Shown piece by piece: positions 24,024 to 34,766 of a DNA stretch of 64,000 nucleotides. The notes under the pieces were generated by a model, which did not search any database, was not told the origin of the DNA, and worked only from the letters and a program-made list of their open reading frames with translations. Source of the DNA: a virus. Each line of letters begins with the position of its first letter. Position 1 is the stretch's first letter. Made by a program: the position numbers and the translations under genes. Location of the stretch: positions 284,702 to 348,701 of IMG/VR virus record IMGVR_UViG_3300023174_000038. One strand, written 5' to 3'.

Positions 24024-26501
24024 TTAGTATTGTGTTTTGTTTGGTAAAATTGTTTGTCTAGGGAACAATACATAGAAATCCTTGCTATCTAATGGATCGG
24101 GTACAGGTGTTGCACTCGGTAAGCCTGTCCAAGCAGGTGGATTTAATTTCTTATCATAATTATAAGTTTCGCTCTTATCTACACTAAATCTATCAATTCT
24201 AAAGTTAATTTCATTCAATGTATATGGCCAATTAGTATTAATATTATTTTTAATAATATCGGCAAATCCCGGTTTAGTGTAACATATTACCCAAGCTTGA
24301 GTATAACCTAATGTACCACCGTTAGCTTGTTGACTTGTCATCCATAATGGTAATAATCTACTATCAAATTCTTGACCTACAACTTGACCCACACGATTAC
24401 GCATATTAAATAGACTATTTGGATATAGTGTTCTTGCATATCCGGGTGTTAAACTAGTATAGTAATCCTGTCCCAATACATTTTCATAACTTGTAAATGT
24501 ATCAGTAACACTTGTATACCATGGACCTAATTGTAAATCAATTGGGCGGGGCCAGTATATTTGTTGTTGTATACTTACTCCAGCTGGATTAACTAAGTTA
24601 TCAATAACTTCGCTATATACTACTTCATATATTATTTCACCTGCATTATTTTTTGCCACAGCAGTTTTTATTTCACCTAATGTTATATTTCTCCAATAGT
24701 GATTTTGTGTTACCGCTAGCAAATATTCATCAATCTCACTAGCATATATACCATATGCATGGTCATATATTATACTAGTTGCTTTACCAAAATATATATC
24801 ATTAGGTCTATAAACCATTGATTCCGGAATTAATGTTTCACTTGATAATAAAGTGTTTAATATAGTTCTATCATTTATACTAGGTGTTGCCTTAATATAT
24901 AATGTATCAGTTGGCTGGGTATATTCTTGTAATACTGTTACTGTAAAAGTTTTAGTAGATTGAACTACAGGATATATTAGTGAATAAGCTTGAATGGTAA
25001 ATGTGAAAACAGTTTGAGCATTTTGTTCTAATAATGTGTCTGTAGGTTGATCCGCTACTCTACCGGTTATTTCTCCGTTATCTAGTAATATTAGATTAGG
25101 TGGAAGTGCTCCACTAGTTATTCTATATGATAAACTAGTATCAGCTTCTGCAAGGACATTTAAAGTACTTACTGTACTATTAAATATTGTTCCTAAATTA
25201 CTTGGTGTTATCCATATTATAGTATCAGTTACCTGATTACTTAAGTTATATCTAAAATTAAAATTAGTTGTACCTATACTAGGATTATTTGTTTTATATA
25301 CATTTACCGCAAAATTAAAAGTGCTTAAACCAGTTGAATTTAATGTGGGTGTTCCTGTAATCCATCCTGTGTCAGGGTCACCGTCTAAATTAGAAGGTAA
25401 ATCAACATATTCATATGTTAATGGATTACCATCAAAATCATAACCTATTATTTTAAATGTGAAATATTCACCACTACGTATTGTGCCAATAAAAGCATTA
25501 ACAGTAGGGTTTACCGGTGGTAAAATATAATACCCATAATATGGATCACTATCTGTAATTATAAATGTTTTTGGTCTAGTATTAAGTATAGTAGGGATGC
25601 GTGAATTAGGCGTATATCCCGGTCCACCTTGACTTACTGGAGTATTTTGATTTACTACGGTAATAGTATATGTAGCGGTATCACCTCCTAAATTACTTGA
25701 TAATCTAAGAACAAATGAATAAGTACGTATTGTAGGTTGACCAACTGATATAGCCGGCAATGTAACAGTCATTGATCCGGTAGCAGATGTTAGTGGGAAT
25801 ACTTCACCATTTTGAGTAGCGGCTATTGTAAATGTTGTAGTGCTATCAATAGTTTTAATGTAGTAAGTCTCACCTTCACTTATACCACCAAATGCAGTAG
25901 AGGTAAAAATTACAGGTCTTCCTATAGTGAATTGAATAGTAGTAGTACATGTTATTAAGTTAGTAGTACTATCTGTAATAGTTGCATTAGTTTGTACTTG
26001 ATTTAAAGTAATATTAACAGTGGGCGGGTTAGCATAACCTCTAATTAAACCCTCAGCATTTATTTCTAAACCCGGTGGTAAAAGACCTTCTTGCAATTCT
26101 ATTACCACAGCATTAGTATTATCTGGGTTTGAATATGTTATAGGTAACTCAATCCAAACACTATCTAATGTGTTTAAAATACTGCCGGCAGGTGTGGTGA
26201 ATGCTGGAATGGCTACACCAGAAATAGTCATTGAAAATGTTCTATCACGCAAATTAGAATTATTATCAGTAGCTCTAATTGTAAAAGTACTAGTTGTATC
26301 GGCAGTAACTAATGTAGGAGTCCCGCTTATTAATCCACTAGTACTAATAGATATTCCAGGTGGTAGTGTACCACTTAGTAGAGTATATGTTATTGTTGTA
26401 GCGGGAAATACAGCCGAAGCTGATAATTGATTTACCATTACAATAGTAGCAGGATATCTACCTATAGAACCAGCGGGTGTGTTCCAAATTGGTTGTGCCA
26501 T
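24024..26501 (-). CDS. tail protein with He_PIG (Ig-like) domains
   Basis: 825 residues. At least four He_PIG-type Ig domains are marked by the turn LPPGxxxxxxGLIxGxP: near 45 (TLPPGISISTSGLISGTP), 155, 370 and 480. One copy of the FGGIxxGxTYYIKTI beta unit lies near 220. The last 280 residues are aromatic-rich and different (GYARTLYPNSLFNMRNRVG), perhaps the baseplate contact or receptor part. Similar proteins are tail appendages in T4-like phages of cyanobacteria and other aquatic bacteria. Follows the GH19 endolysin gene by two bases. Confidence 0.7.
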   Translation of the reverse strand: MAQPIWNTPAGSIGRYPATIVMVNQLSASAVFPATTITYTLLSGTLPPGISISTSGLISGTPTLVTADTTSTFTIRATDNNSNLRDRTFSMTISGVAIPAFTTPAGSILNTLDSVWIELPITYSNPDNTNAVVIELQEGLLPPGLEINAEGLIRGYANPPTVNITLNQVQTNATITDSTTNLITCTTTIQFTIGRPVIFTSTAFGGISEGETYYIKTIDSTTTFTIAATQNGEVFPLTSATGSMTVTLPAISVGQPTIRTYSFVLRLSSNLGGDTATYTITVVNQNTPVSQGGPGYTPNSRIPTILNTRPKTFIITDSDPYYGYYILPPVNPTVNAFIGTIRSGEYFTFKIIGYDFDGNPLTYEYVDLPSNLDGDPDTGWITGTPTLNSTGLSTFNFAVNVYKTNNPSIGTTNFNFRYNLSNQVTDTIIWITPSNLGTIFNSTVSTLNVLAEADTSLSYRITSGALPPNLILLDNGEITGRVADQPTDTLLEQNAQTVFTFTIQAYSLIYPVVQSTKTFTVTVLQEYTQPTDTLYIKATPSINDRTILNTLLSSETLIPESMVYRPNDIYFGKATSIIYDHAYGIYASEIDEYLLAVTQNHYWRNITLGEIKTAVAKNNAGEIIYEVVYSEVIDNLVNPAGVSIQQQIYWPRPIDLQLGPWYTSVTDTFTSYENVLGQDYYTSLTPGYARTLYPNSLFNMRNRVGQVVGQEFDSRLLPLWMTSQQANGGTLGYTQAWVICYTKPGFADIIKNNINTNWPYTLNEINFRIDRFSVDKSETYNYDKKLNPPAWTGLPSATPVPDPLDSKDFYVLFPRQTILPNKTQY

Positions 26502-26502
26502 G

Positions 26503-27123
26503 TTATGCGCCTAAATAGTCTAATGCTATATGATAGTGATGTTGTCTATCTTCTAAACCAATAGTACCACCATTAATACGTTTTGTTAATGTAATAAAAT
26601 CATCTTTATCACAGAACTGATTTAGTTTGTTATTATCCCAGAACCAACCAGCACTAGCAACAGCACCATTAGGTGTCTCTAAGTATCTAACTGTATCTTC
26701 AATACTCATGTCTAGTGCTTCAGCAAAACGTGTATAGTTATCACGACCAGTTAACTGAATCAATCCGCGACCTCTGAATCTAAATCCATCACCACTGTTC
26801 TCATCACCGTTTTTCATCCGATTAGCATAAACACGATTAGCAATCATTTCTGGCTTACGTTCATATTGTTTAGCAATATCTTCAGTTGGGAAATATTTTT
26901 TAAATGTACCCATTAATCCTTTTGCTGAATAGTTCAAATTTTCAATTACAGCATTAAAGCCACCACTTTCATGTGCTACTTGTGCTAAAAAGCCCGCAAC
27001 ACGTTTTGGATTGTCAAACATTTCGTAGTATTCTGCTACAGTGTTTAGTGGCTCAACAAAACCCTCTAATGTAGAGCGTTTTGTTTTTGGACACATTGCT
27101 GTTAATAATTCTATTGTTACCAT
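26503..27123 (-). CDS. GH19 chitinase-like endolysin
   Basis: 206 residues. The glycoside hydrolase 19 core is clear: QVAHESGGF with the catalytic Glu at 52, then DGFRFRGRGLIQLTGRDNY (112-130), GWFWDNNKLNQ and INGG. In phages this fold cuts peptidoglycan glycan strands at lysis. There is no signal peptide, so it needs a holin (candidate at 15428) or may act as a tail-borne lysozyme, given its position among tail genes. Confidence 0.9.
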   Translation of the reverse strand: MVTIELLTAMCPKTKRSTLEGFVEPLNTVAEYYEMFDNPKRVAGFLAQVAHESGGFNAVIENLNYSAKGLMGTFKKYFPTEDIAKQYERKPEMIANRVYANRMKNGDENSGDGFRFRGRGLIQLTGRDNYTRFAEALDMSIEDTVRYLETPNGAVASAGWFWDNNKLNQFCDKDDFITLTKRINGGTIGLEDRQHHYHIALDYLGA

Positions 27124-27132
27124 TTGTTTTCC

Positions 27133-30100
27133 TTATGCGTATGTTCCACCAACAGTGTACCATTGGGTTGCGGTTGGTGCAATAAATTGTATAGTTGCTC
27201 CGGTTGTTTGAGTAAACCCTACATTAATTGCAAGCGTATTAATAGCTGTACTAGCTGCCGGATAAACTAATAAGCTATTAGCACTTGTATTAGTAATAGT
27301 TATAACCATGCCAGCAACTGCAGTTGGTAATTGTACACCTGATGCACTAGCTACGGTTGATACAATATTAATTTCTTTAGATAATATAGTTGCTGTACCT
27401 TGAGTAGAACCAGCTGAAGATATACCTGTACCTACTGAACGAATATGATAACCCGTTGCAATTATATTAGCGCCCTGAATATTTCCGCTAGATATCATTG
27501 ATGTTAGGGTGCCAACACTTGTAATATTAGGCTGTGCTGCCGTTGTTACAGTACCGGCCGTTGTAGCAGATGTAGCACTAGGTACTGTTCCTGTTACATT
27601 AGCACCAGTAATTGAAGTTAGTCCACTACCATTACCAGTAAACACACCAATCGTAGAAGTAATGTTTACAGCGGATATATTACCATTTACACCTAGTGCA
27701 GTTAGTGTTCCTACTGACGTAATATTAGGTTGTGCTCCGGTAGTTACTGTACCTGCAGTTGTTGCACTAGTAGCAACAGTCGCAGAGTTGGCTGTGCCAT
27801 ATAAAGTACCAATAAAATAATTAGCTGTTACTGCATTGCCCAAAGTAGCATTACCACTAGTGATATTACCAGATGCTGTAAATGTATTTGCAGATATTAC
27901 ATTAGCATTAGTAATATTACCACCGGATCCACTACTATTAACATTGGTTGCAGTAATATTTCCGGATGCAGTAATAAAGTTAGCACTAATTAAATTAGCA
28001 CCAGATATATTACCTGTAGTAATATTACCTGAGACGGTTAAACTAGTTAATGAGCCAACACTTGTAATATTAGGTTGTGCTGCCGTTGTTACTGTAGCAG
28101 CCGTAACTGCAGTTGTTGCTGTAGTAGCAGTGCCTGCTGTAGTGGAGTATGTAGCATTAGCTACAGTACCTGTTACATTAGCACCTGGTATAGAAGTTAA
28201 TCCAGTTGCCGCACCATAATGAGTACCTGTTACATTACCAGTTGTTGTAATATTACCAGATGCAGTTAATGATGTTAATGTACCGGTACTAGTTATGTTT
28301 GGTTGAGAAGAATTAGTTACAGTGCCAGCAGTTGTAGCAGCACCACTTAGTGCTCCTACAAATGTAGTTGCCGCTAACGATCCATTAGCAATATTAGCAA
28401 CATATACTCCATTGGCAACTTTTGCTAAATTACCACTGGTAGCATTAACAAATGTTGGATAATAAGTACCGGTAGTAACTAAAGTAATGTTGGCAAATTC
28501 ACTTACATTAGCACGGGCAACATACAAGTTAGGAACTAAGGTAGTTGAAGTAACTGTAATTGGAGCAGTACCTGTAGCAATGTTAGAAGTTAAAGTAGAA
28601 CCTTGAACAGCACCAGATGCATATAAAGCACCCACGTTAGCATTTGCTGTTACTGCTAACGAACCTAAAGTACCAACTGCTGTAATTTGAGTTTGTGAAG
28701 CATTTACACTAAATGTTGTACTTGTTAATGTTAAACCAGTACCTGCTGAATATGTTTGTGAACTGCTAAATTGACTAAATGTAATAGCAGTTGTACCAAA
28801 TATAATAGTGCCTGCTGTAGTAACTACCCATGAAGTACCCCTATTAACACTTCCATTATTAACAAAGAAATAATCGTTTTCACTTAAGTCAGTAGCTCCG
28901 GCAGGACCATACGTATCTGCATCTGTGGCACGTACAATAGTTGTAGCATTTGCCCAAGTATAAACACCATTCCAAGCTTGAGTTATTTCGTCTTTAACTA
29001 AGATACGTGTACCAACTGTTTGAACGTTTGCTGTATCAATTAAATTAAATGAACCAGTTGTAACTAAGTTAGCACCTACACCACTTGCACCATTATTATA
29101 AGTAATTGTACCGCCGGTCGTACTAGCTAATGTTGTTGTAGTGGCTGCTGAAACAGCAGGGTGATATGCTATTCCTGTAGAAACTAATGTGTCAACATAA
29201 TTCTTTGTTGCGGCATCTTGTGCATTAACTGGATCAGATACAGAAACAACATATTTGCTGTTCATATTTAAATTACCATTAATGGAACTTACACCAGTAC
29301 CATTAACGGTTAATGTTCCACCTGTTGATAAATTACCTGAATTAATTGTACCAGTAACTGTTAGTGAAGTTAATGTTCCAACACTTGTAATATTTGGTTG
29401 AGCATTAGTTGTTACTGTGGCTGCCGTAGTAGTTGAACCTGAGGTTACTGCATATGTTGCATTAGCTACAGTACCTGTTACATTAGCACCTGGTATAGAA
29501 GTTAATCCAGTTGCCGCACCATAATGAGTACCTATTATATTAGCACCAGTAACATTACCTGTAACAGTTAATGATGCTAGAGTACCTATACTTGTTATAT
29601 TGGGTTGAGCGGCAGTAGTTAATGTTCCTGTTAAAAAGTTAGCACTAACTGTATTGCCACCATTTACATTGGCTGCACTTATTGAGCCTGATACAATCAA
29701 TGATGTTAATGTACCTACAGCATTAATACCCGTTTGTGGCCCTGCAGTTAATGTGGCCGCTATATTGGGAACAGTTAGTGTACTAAGTGCTGAGTTATAA
29801 GTAAAATTAGAGTTACTACCATATGAACCAGCATTGTTAAATATGACTTGAGTATTAACACCCGGTACCGGAACTAATGCGGCATTAGTCCAAAGTAAAT
29901 TACCTGAGCCATCAGTTTGTAGGAAGTAGCCATTTGTTCCGCCAGTAATACGAACATTACTATTGGATCCTAAATTAACATTGGATGCATTAGCAAAATT
30001 AACAGTACCGTTACTTGTTAGTCCAGTTAATGTACCTAAACTTGTTATATTAGCCTGAGCGGCTGTAGTTACGTTACCACTAAAGTTACCACTATGATTA

Positions 30101-32418
30101 CCACTAATAATTCCAGTAGCATTTAATGTACCTGTAATATTTGCACCAGTTCCTGTTACAACTAAAATATTTGCATTGCCTGCAACAGATGTTAATACAT
30201 TACCATTAGCAGTAACAATTACGTTACTGTTACCATTAACAATTGCACTACCGGCTGCAATATTAATATTACTTAAACCCCCTCCATCACCAATAAAGTA
30301 ATTACCCTTAATAGTGCCTGAGTTAGCATATACATTACCTGCTGTTACGTTAGCAGTTACTGCCAATGAACTTAATGTACCAACTGAAGTTATGTTTGGT
30401 TGTGTATTAGTTGTTACAGTGCCGGCTGTTGTAGCAGTACCGGCTGTAGCTACACTTAAATTAGCTACTTGAGTTGTGCTTGTTACTGTGAACGGGGCAG
30501 TACCTGTTGCAATGTTAGATGTAAATGAGTTTGCAGTCACAGTTCCATTTACTGCTAAACTAGTTAATGTACCAGTACTAGTTATGTTTGGTTGAGCATT
30601 AGTTGTAACAGTTCCGGCAGTTGTGGCAGAATTTGCAGTGCCTGCAGTTGCAACATTTAAGTTTGCAACTTGAGTAGTAGAGTTTACAACAAAAGGTGCT
30701 GTACCTGTAGCCAATGTTGTTATATATTGACCTGTAATATTAGATGTAGTACCTGTATGATTTGTAGCACTAATATTACCTGTATTAACATTACCTGTTA
30801 CAGTTAATGATGTTAATGTACCAACACTTGTAATATTTGGTTGAGCATTTGTTGTTACTGTGGCTGCAGTATTTGCACTACCAGAAGATACTGCATATGT
30901 TGCATTAGCTACTGTGCCGGATACATTAGCCCCGGCTACACTGTTAGCTGTTGTAGCAAATGCCACTGCACCCGATACATTAGAACCAGATACACTATTA
31001 GCTGTTGTTGCATATGTTACTGCACCTAATACATTAGCACCTTGAATATTACTTAGATTATTACCAGATCCTATAAAGAAATTAGCAATTGCTGCATTAC
31101 CTAAATTAGCATTAGCTGATGTTAAATTACCTGTAATTGAAACAAGATTTGTTAACTTATTAAAAGTAAATCCTGCTGTAGCGTTTGCATTACCAGCATC
31201 ATTAAACAACACTTGTGTGTTAGACCCATTAACTGTAATATTACCAGAAATATTACCTTGAAAATTACCTACAAAGGTAGTTGCTATAAATGCACCGTTA
31301 GCTAAATTAGCACTAAATAAGGTATTTGACGCAATAGTATAATTACCATTTGCAGTTGAAGATATAAAGGCAGGGTAATATGTTCCAGTTGTTTGTACAT
31401 TGTTTAATACTGCACTTGAATTGGTTGCACTAGGAACAGTGCCGGATACATTAGAACCGGCTACTGCATTTGCTGTTGTTGCATATGTTGCTAAACCTGC
31501 GGTTGCTACATTTAAATTAGCAACTTGCGTAGTAGAAGTAACAGTTAATGGAGCAGTACCTGTTGCAACAGTTGATATAAATCTGTTGCCAGTAACATTT
31601 TGAGTGGCAGTTAAATATCCGGCAATATTAACACCGGTACCGGTTGCAACAATAATATTTGCATTACCAGTAACACTGGTTGTTACATTACCATTAAGAC
31701 CTACTACAATATTACTATTTCCATTAATAAGATTACTACCCGAGGCAAAACCTAAATTGGTCAATAAACTACCATCACCAATAAAGTAATTAGCAGTAGC
31801 CGAATTGCCTAAATTACTATTACCAGCACCAGTTACTGATAAATTACTTAGTGTACCAATAGTAGTAATATTTGGTTGTGAAGATGCGGCTGTTGTTAAT
31901 GTACCAATTAGTGATGTAGCTACTACTATTCCTGAATTAGCATATATATTCCCTGCGGTTATATTAGCAGTTACTGCTAAACTACCTAATGTACCAACAG
32001 TTGTAATGTTTGATTGTGCTGATGCGGCAGCAGTTAATGTGCCCGTAAGATTGGCTAATCCACCTCCCACTGCCGCAAAATTATTTGAAAATACATTAGC
32101 TGGATTAATATCTACCACTAATGTTTGAGCAGAACCGGTAATAGTTGCTGACGTTCCACCATTACCACCTTGTCCAATACTTAATGAGCTTGTAGAAACC
32201 TGAACACATGCAATATTTGCAGTAACAATAACATTTCCAGTAGGGCTATTAACCTGTATACCAGCCCCAGGAGATCTATTAATTGATATTACTTGTCCAG
32301 CAACAGTAGTACTGAATAACTCATCAAAATTATTCTGTACTTTTTGAAATGCTGTTCTTATTGCATCTGCATCCGGATCATCCGGAAATGTACCAAAGTC
32401 TATGTTTTGTTGCGCCAT
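27133..32418 (-). CDS. giant repeat tail fibre protein
   Basis: 1761 residues. N-terminal module 1-60 (FPDDPDADAIRTAFQKVQNN) is a helical fibre-attachment segment. The body has about fourteen copies of a unit like AAQPNITSVGTLTSLTVTGN, alternating with GANVxGTVxxATY blocks and NANLGNAxxANYFIG-type blocks, all predicted beta-helix. Near 1090 a different module starts (NMNSKYVVSVSDPVNAQDAA, a fibre repeat seen before knob domains) with RILVKDEITQAWNGVY. The tail has VYPAASTAINTL. Low-complexity coding causes long open frames on the other strand, which I do not take as genes. Receptor binding is the likely job. Confidence 0.8.
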   Translation of the reverse strand: MAQQNIDFGTFPDDPDADAIRTAFQKVQNNFDELFSTTVAGQVISINRSPGAGIQVNSPTGNVIVTANIACVQVSTSSLSIGQGGNGGTSATITGSAQTLVVDINPANVFSNNFAAVGGGLANLTGTLTAAASAQSNITTVGTLGSLAVTANITAGNIYANSGIVVATSLIGTLTTAASSQPNITTIGTLSNLSVTGAGNSNLGNSATANYFIGDGSLLTNLGFASGSNLINGNSNIVVGLNGNVTTSVTGNANIIVATGTGVNIAGYLTATQNVTGNRFISTVATGTAPLTVTSTTQVANLNVATAGLATYATTANAVAGSNVSGTVPSATNSSAVLNNVQTTGTYYPAFISSTANGNYTIASNTLFSANLANGAFIATTFVGNFQGNISGNITVNGSNTQVLFNDAGNANATAGFTFNKLTNLVSITGNLTSANANLGNAAIANFFIGSGNNLSNIQGANVLGAVTYATTANSVSGSNVSGAVAFATTANSVAGANVSGTVANATYAVSSGSANTAATVTTNAQPNITSVGTLTSLTVTGNVNTGNISATNHTGTTSNITGQYITTLATGTAPFVVNSTTQVANLNVATAGTANSATTAGTVTTNAQPNITSTGTLTSLAVNGTVTANSFTSNIATGTAPFTVTSTTQVANLSVATAGTATTAGTVTTNTQPNITSVGTLSSLAVTANVTAGNVYANSGTIKGNYFIGDGGGLSNINIAAGSAIVNGNSNVIVTANGNVLTSVAGNANILVVTGTGANITGTLNATGIISGNHSGNFSGNVTTAAQANITSLGTLTGLTSNGTVNFANASNVNLGSNSNVRITGGTNGYFLQTDGSGNLLWTNAALVPVPGVNTQVIFNNAGSYGSNSNFTYNSALSTLTVPNIAATLTAGPQTGINAVGTLTSLIVSGSISAANVNGGNTVSANFLTGTLTTAAQPNITSIGTLASLTVTGNVTGANIIGTHYGAATGLTSIPGANVTGTVANATYAVTSGSTTTAATVTTNAQPNITSVGTLTSLTVTGTINSGNLSTGGTLTVNGTGVSSINGNLNMNSKYVVSVSDPVNAQDAATKNYVDTLVSTGIAYHPAVSAATTTTLASTTGGTITYNNGASGVGANLVTTGSFNLIDTANVQTVGTRILVKDEITQAWNGVYTWANATTIVRATDADTYGPAGATDLSENDYFFVNNGSVNRGTSWVVTTAGTIIFGTTAITFSQFSSSQTYSAGTGLTLTSTTFSVNASQTQITAVGTLGSLAVTANANVGALYASGAVQGSTLTSNIATGTAPITVTSTTLVPNLYVARANVSEFANITLVTTGTYYPTFVNATSGNLAKVANGVYVANIANGSLAATTFVGALSGAATTAGTVTNSSQPNITSTGTLTSLTASGNITTTGNVTGTHYGAATGLTSIPGANVTGTVANATYSTTAGTATTATTAVTAATVTTAAQPNITSVGSLTSLTVSGNITTGNISGANLISANFITASGNITATNVNSSGSGGNITNANVISANTFTASGNITSGNATLGNAVTANYFIGTLYGTANSATVATSATTAGTVTTGAQPNITSVGTLTALGVNGNISAVNITSTIGVFTGNGSGLTSITGANVTGTVPSATSATTAGTVTTAAQPNITSVGTLTSMISSGNIQGANIIATGYHIRSVGTGISSAGSTQGTATILSKEINIVSTVASASGVQLPTAVAGMVITITNTSANSLLVYPAASTAINTLAINVGFTQTTGATIQFIAPTATQWYTVGGTYA

Positions 32419-32438
32419 ATCTATATCACCTTATTTAG

Positions 32439-32446
32439 TATTTATC
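32439..32446 (-). promoter_or_regulatory. late promoter box GATAAATA
   Basis: GATAAATAC, 20 bases upstream of ATG 32418 of the giant fibre gene. Confidence 0.6.
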
Positions 32447-32470
32447 GTTTTCCTATAAACACTATAGCCG

Positions 32471-32496
32471 AAAAAATACCCGACTAAAGCCGGGTA
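32471..32496 (-). terminator. rho-independent terminator after the 746-residue gene
   Basis: Stem TACCCG/CGGGTA with an 8-base loop followed by TTTTTT on the minus strand, 18 bases past the stop at 32514. A late box for the next unit follows at once. Confidence 0.85.
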
Positions 32497-32513
32497 CTTT
32501 TGACTAGTATTAA

Positions 32514-34754
32514 TTACTTAATACCACTTAATTTACGCCAATCTGTTAACAAATCAGTAGATTCTCTCATTGGATTGCCTAAACGATTTACTTGTGTAGA
32601 GACAACTGGAATTGTTGTTTGACCAGTAGATTTTTGCTTGTTTAAACCACCAGAAATAACTTTAGTCATAAAGTCAATATCAGACTCAAATGTATCATCT
32701 GCACCATTGGCTAACGATTCTTCTAATTCTTCATCGCTTTCATTTTGTGCGGCATCTACTGTAGCTAGTGCTTGGTCTTCTGAAGCTTCTGCATTTTCAT
32801 CGGCAGTAGTTTCAGCTTGTCCATCATCTTGCGCCGCATCTTCTGCTACTTCATACTCACGTTGATCCATTGTCTCATTCTCATCAACAGCTTCTTCGCT
32901 ATCACAATCACAAGGTGATGCGCCACATGTTCCGCATGCTTCTTCATGACCGTGATCTTCATGTCCACCTTCTTCTTCATAATCGCCGGATGCTTGTGCA
33001 GGGCCTTGACCAGTCATTTTACGGATTAATGATAACATGTCATCATGGTCATCAACTACTTCAATCTCAGCTTGAGGACCTTCACCACCATCAACTGTCA
33101 TCGGAGCTGTTGCTTGAGCATGTCCAGCATCATCACCACCAAACAAGCCTAAACCTGATTGTTTAATGATACTTAATAATTGGTCAGCTTCACCGTCTTG
33201 TGCAGAAACACTTACTGAATCAGGAGTACCTTGTTGACCTTTACTGATAGAAACTGTCATTCCCTCAGTAACATCTTTACCTTCTAAGATAGCATTCAAC
33301 TCTTTATCCCATGCTTCAAAAGCAAATGGGCTTTCTACTACTTCTTTATCTTTAAAAGTTTGACCAAATGCTTTGAATGTATCGCCCGGAGTCTTAATTG
33401 CTTGTTGCTTCATGTAACTAGTTTTATCCATCTCGTACATGTCATCTTCCATAGTAGGCGTATGAGCACCGTAACTAGCCATATCAGCTACTTCATTATT
33501 TGCTTCACCAACATAACCTTGAATTGGCATTTGACCATAGCACTCATCCAGACCTTCTTTGAAGCCTTCATGGTAATGTCTTGCTTCTTCCATATCATCA
33601 TAACGGCAGTTATAACTTTCTTTAGCCAAAGCATGTGCCTTACCTATATGGCGAGCTGCTTTTAGTTTATGTTCCATACCTTCTTTTACTTTCTTTTTGT
33701 CTGTTGCGGCTTTTTTCATTGGTTCTTTCTTGTTGCCGTCTTTGTCTAGGTCTAAAAAGTCTGGCTTAGCCGCTTCTTTAACTGTTTTTTTCTTCTCATC
33801 ATACTCAATGTCTTTGGTAACTTTTTTGCCAGCTTTTTCAGCTTTATTGTCATCTTTACCTTTATGTTTCATATCGTATTCTAAGTCTTTAGTAACTTTC
33901 TTACCTGCTTTTTCAGCTTTGTCATCAGCTTTAGCACGTGCTTCACTGATTGGACTCATCAAACTATCGTTTGGTGGTTGATCGGCTTCACGAATTTTCT
34001 TCAATTGTGCACCGGCAATACGTTTTGCTGCCTCTACACCATACTTAGGTGTTAACTTCTTAACTAATGCATCAAAGCCAGTAGTAGCATTGTTGTGTTT
34101 ACCGATATCTTCTTCGTGCATCTGATCAGGCATTAGTGTCATTTCACCTTTGCCAATAGATTGTTTAATCTGTTGTGCTAGTTGTGGATTGTCAACTGTA
34201 CCTAATGTTTTATTGCCTTGAGCAATAACTTGTGTTTGTTTTTGTGGCTGACCGGCAACTTGTTGCTGTCCTGGAGGTGTCATTTGACCAGGTTGTTTAG
34301 GCATTTGACTTGCTGGTTTGATTTGAATCTGTTCAGCTTCGTTTAATGCTTTGTCTAATGAATCAAAATATTCTTTTAGACCTTTCTTCTTTGTTTTAGG
34401 TTCTTCACCAGGATCAGTACCATCATCTACTTTATTAGAAGCATGGCTTTGTGATTTACCTTTAACTACTGTAGTTTTCTTTTTATCATGTTTAGGTAAC
34501 TTAACATCTTTGCCAGACTTAACACCAAACGCACTGAAGTCATACTTTTTAGTTTCACCAGAATCATCAGCATCTTTCTTAGGACGACCTTTACCTTTTT
34601 TGACAGCAGTGGCTTTAACTTTATTGCCTTCGTCATCTTCATCATCTTTACGACCGTAACCACCTGGCTCAGCAGTATGCTTTAATCCAGTTTTAGTTTT
34701 TTCTTTTGCTTCGTTCAACTGGTCTAGTTGTGATAATAAACTTTTAAAATCCAT
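32514..34754 (-). CDS. putative prohead core or internal virion protein, acidic/Lys-rich
   Basis: 746 residues. Starts MDFKSLLSQLDQLNEAK, with an LNE/A site at residue 15; more such sites recur (LNEAE near 138, IREADQ, ISEARA, ILEGKD). Residues 25-130 and 270-370 are very Lys/Asp-rich, and the second part contains a tandem pair DKAEKAGKKVTKD. DLDKDGNKKE (near 345) resembles an EF-hand or dockerin calcium loop. Further on are an acidic stretch, GGHEDHGHEE and CGTCGASPCDCD, a likely metal cluster. Highly charged, self-cleavable composition is what T4 scaffold and internal proteins look like; that assignment is inference. Translated 12 bases after the 209-residue gene. Confidence 0.55.
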   Translation of the reverse strand: MDFKSLLSQLDQLNEAKEKTKTGLKHTAEPGGYGRKDDEDDEGNKVKATAVKKGKGRPKKDADDSGETKKYDFSAFGVKSGKDVKLPKHDKKKTTVVKGKSQSHASNKVDDGTDPGEEPKTKKKGLKEYFDSLDKALNEAEQIQIKPASQMPKQPGQMTPPGQQQVAGQPQKQTQVIAQGNKTLGTVDNPQLAQQIKQSIGKGEMTLMPDQMHEEDIGKHNNATTGFDALVKKLTPKYGVEAAKRIAGAQLKKIREADQPPNDSLMSPISEARAKADDKAEKAGKKVTKDLEYDMKHKGKDDNKAEKAGKKVTKDIEYDEKKKTVKEAAKPDFLDLDKDGNKKEPMKKAATDKKKVKEGMEHKLKAARHIGKAHALAKESYNCRYDDMEEARHYHEGFKEGLDECYGQMPIQGYVGEANNEVADMASYGAHTPTMEDDMYEMDKTSYMKQQAIKTPGDTFKAFGQTFKDKEVVESPFAFEAWDKELNAILEGKDVTEGMTVSISKGQQGTPDSVSVSAQDGEADQLLSIIKQSGLGLFGGDDAGHAQATAPMTVDGGEGPQAEIEVVDDHDDMLSLIRKMTGQGPAQASGDYEEEGGHEDHGHEEACGTCGASPCDCDSEEAVDENETMDQREYEVAEDAAQDDGQAETTADENAEASEDQALATVDAAQNESDEELEESLANGADDTFESDIDFMTKVISGGLNKQKSTGQTTIPVVSTQVNRLGNPMRESTDLLTDWRKLSGIK
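33811..33926 (-). repeat. tandem duplication within the 746-residue gene
   Basis: Two copies of about 41-44 bases (33811-33854 and 33886-33926), coding DxKAEKAGKKVTKD twice, separated by a Lys/His linker. Divergence is mainly at third positions. Confidence 0.7.
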
Positions 34755-34766
34755 TTTATATTCCTT

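Noticed and set aside
27509-31789. Long open frames on the plus strand opposite the giant fibre gene
   Set aside because: They follow the repeat structure of the minus-strand gene, have Val/Ala/Pro-heavy nonsense products and no ribosome sites; they arise from codon bias of the fibre repeats.
33811-33926. CRISPR-like repeat
   Set aside because: Only two in-frame copies with coding-type divergence; no spacers of regular size.
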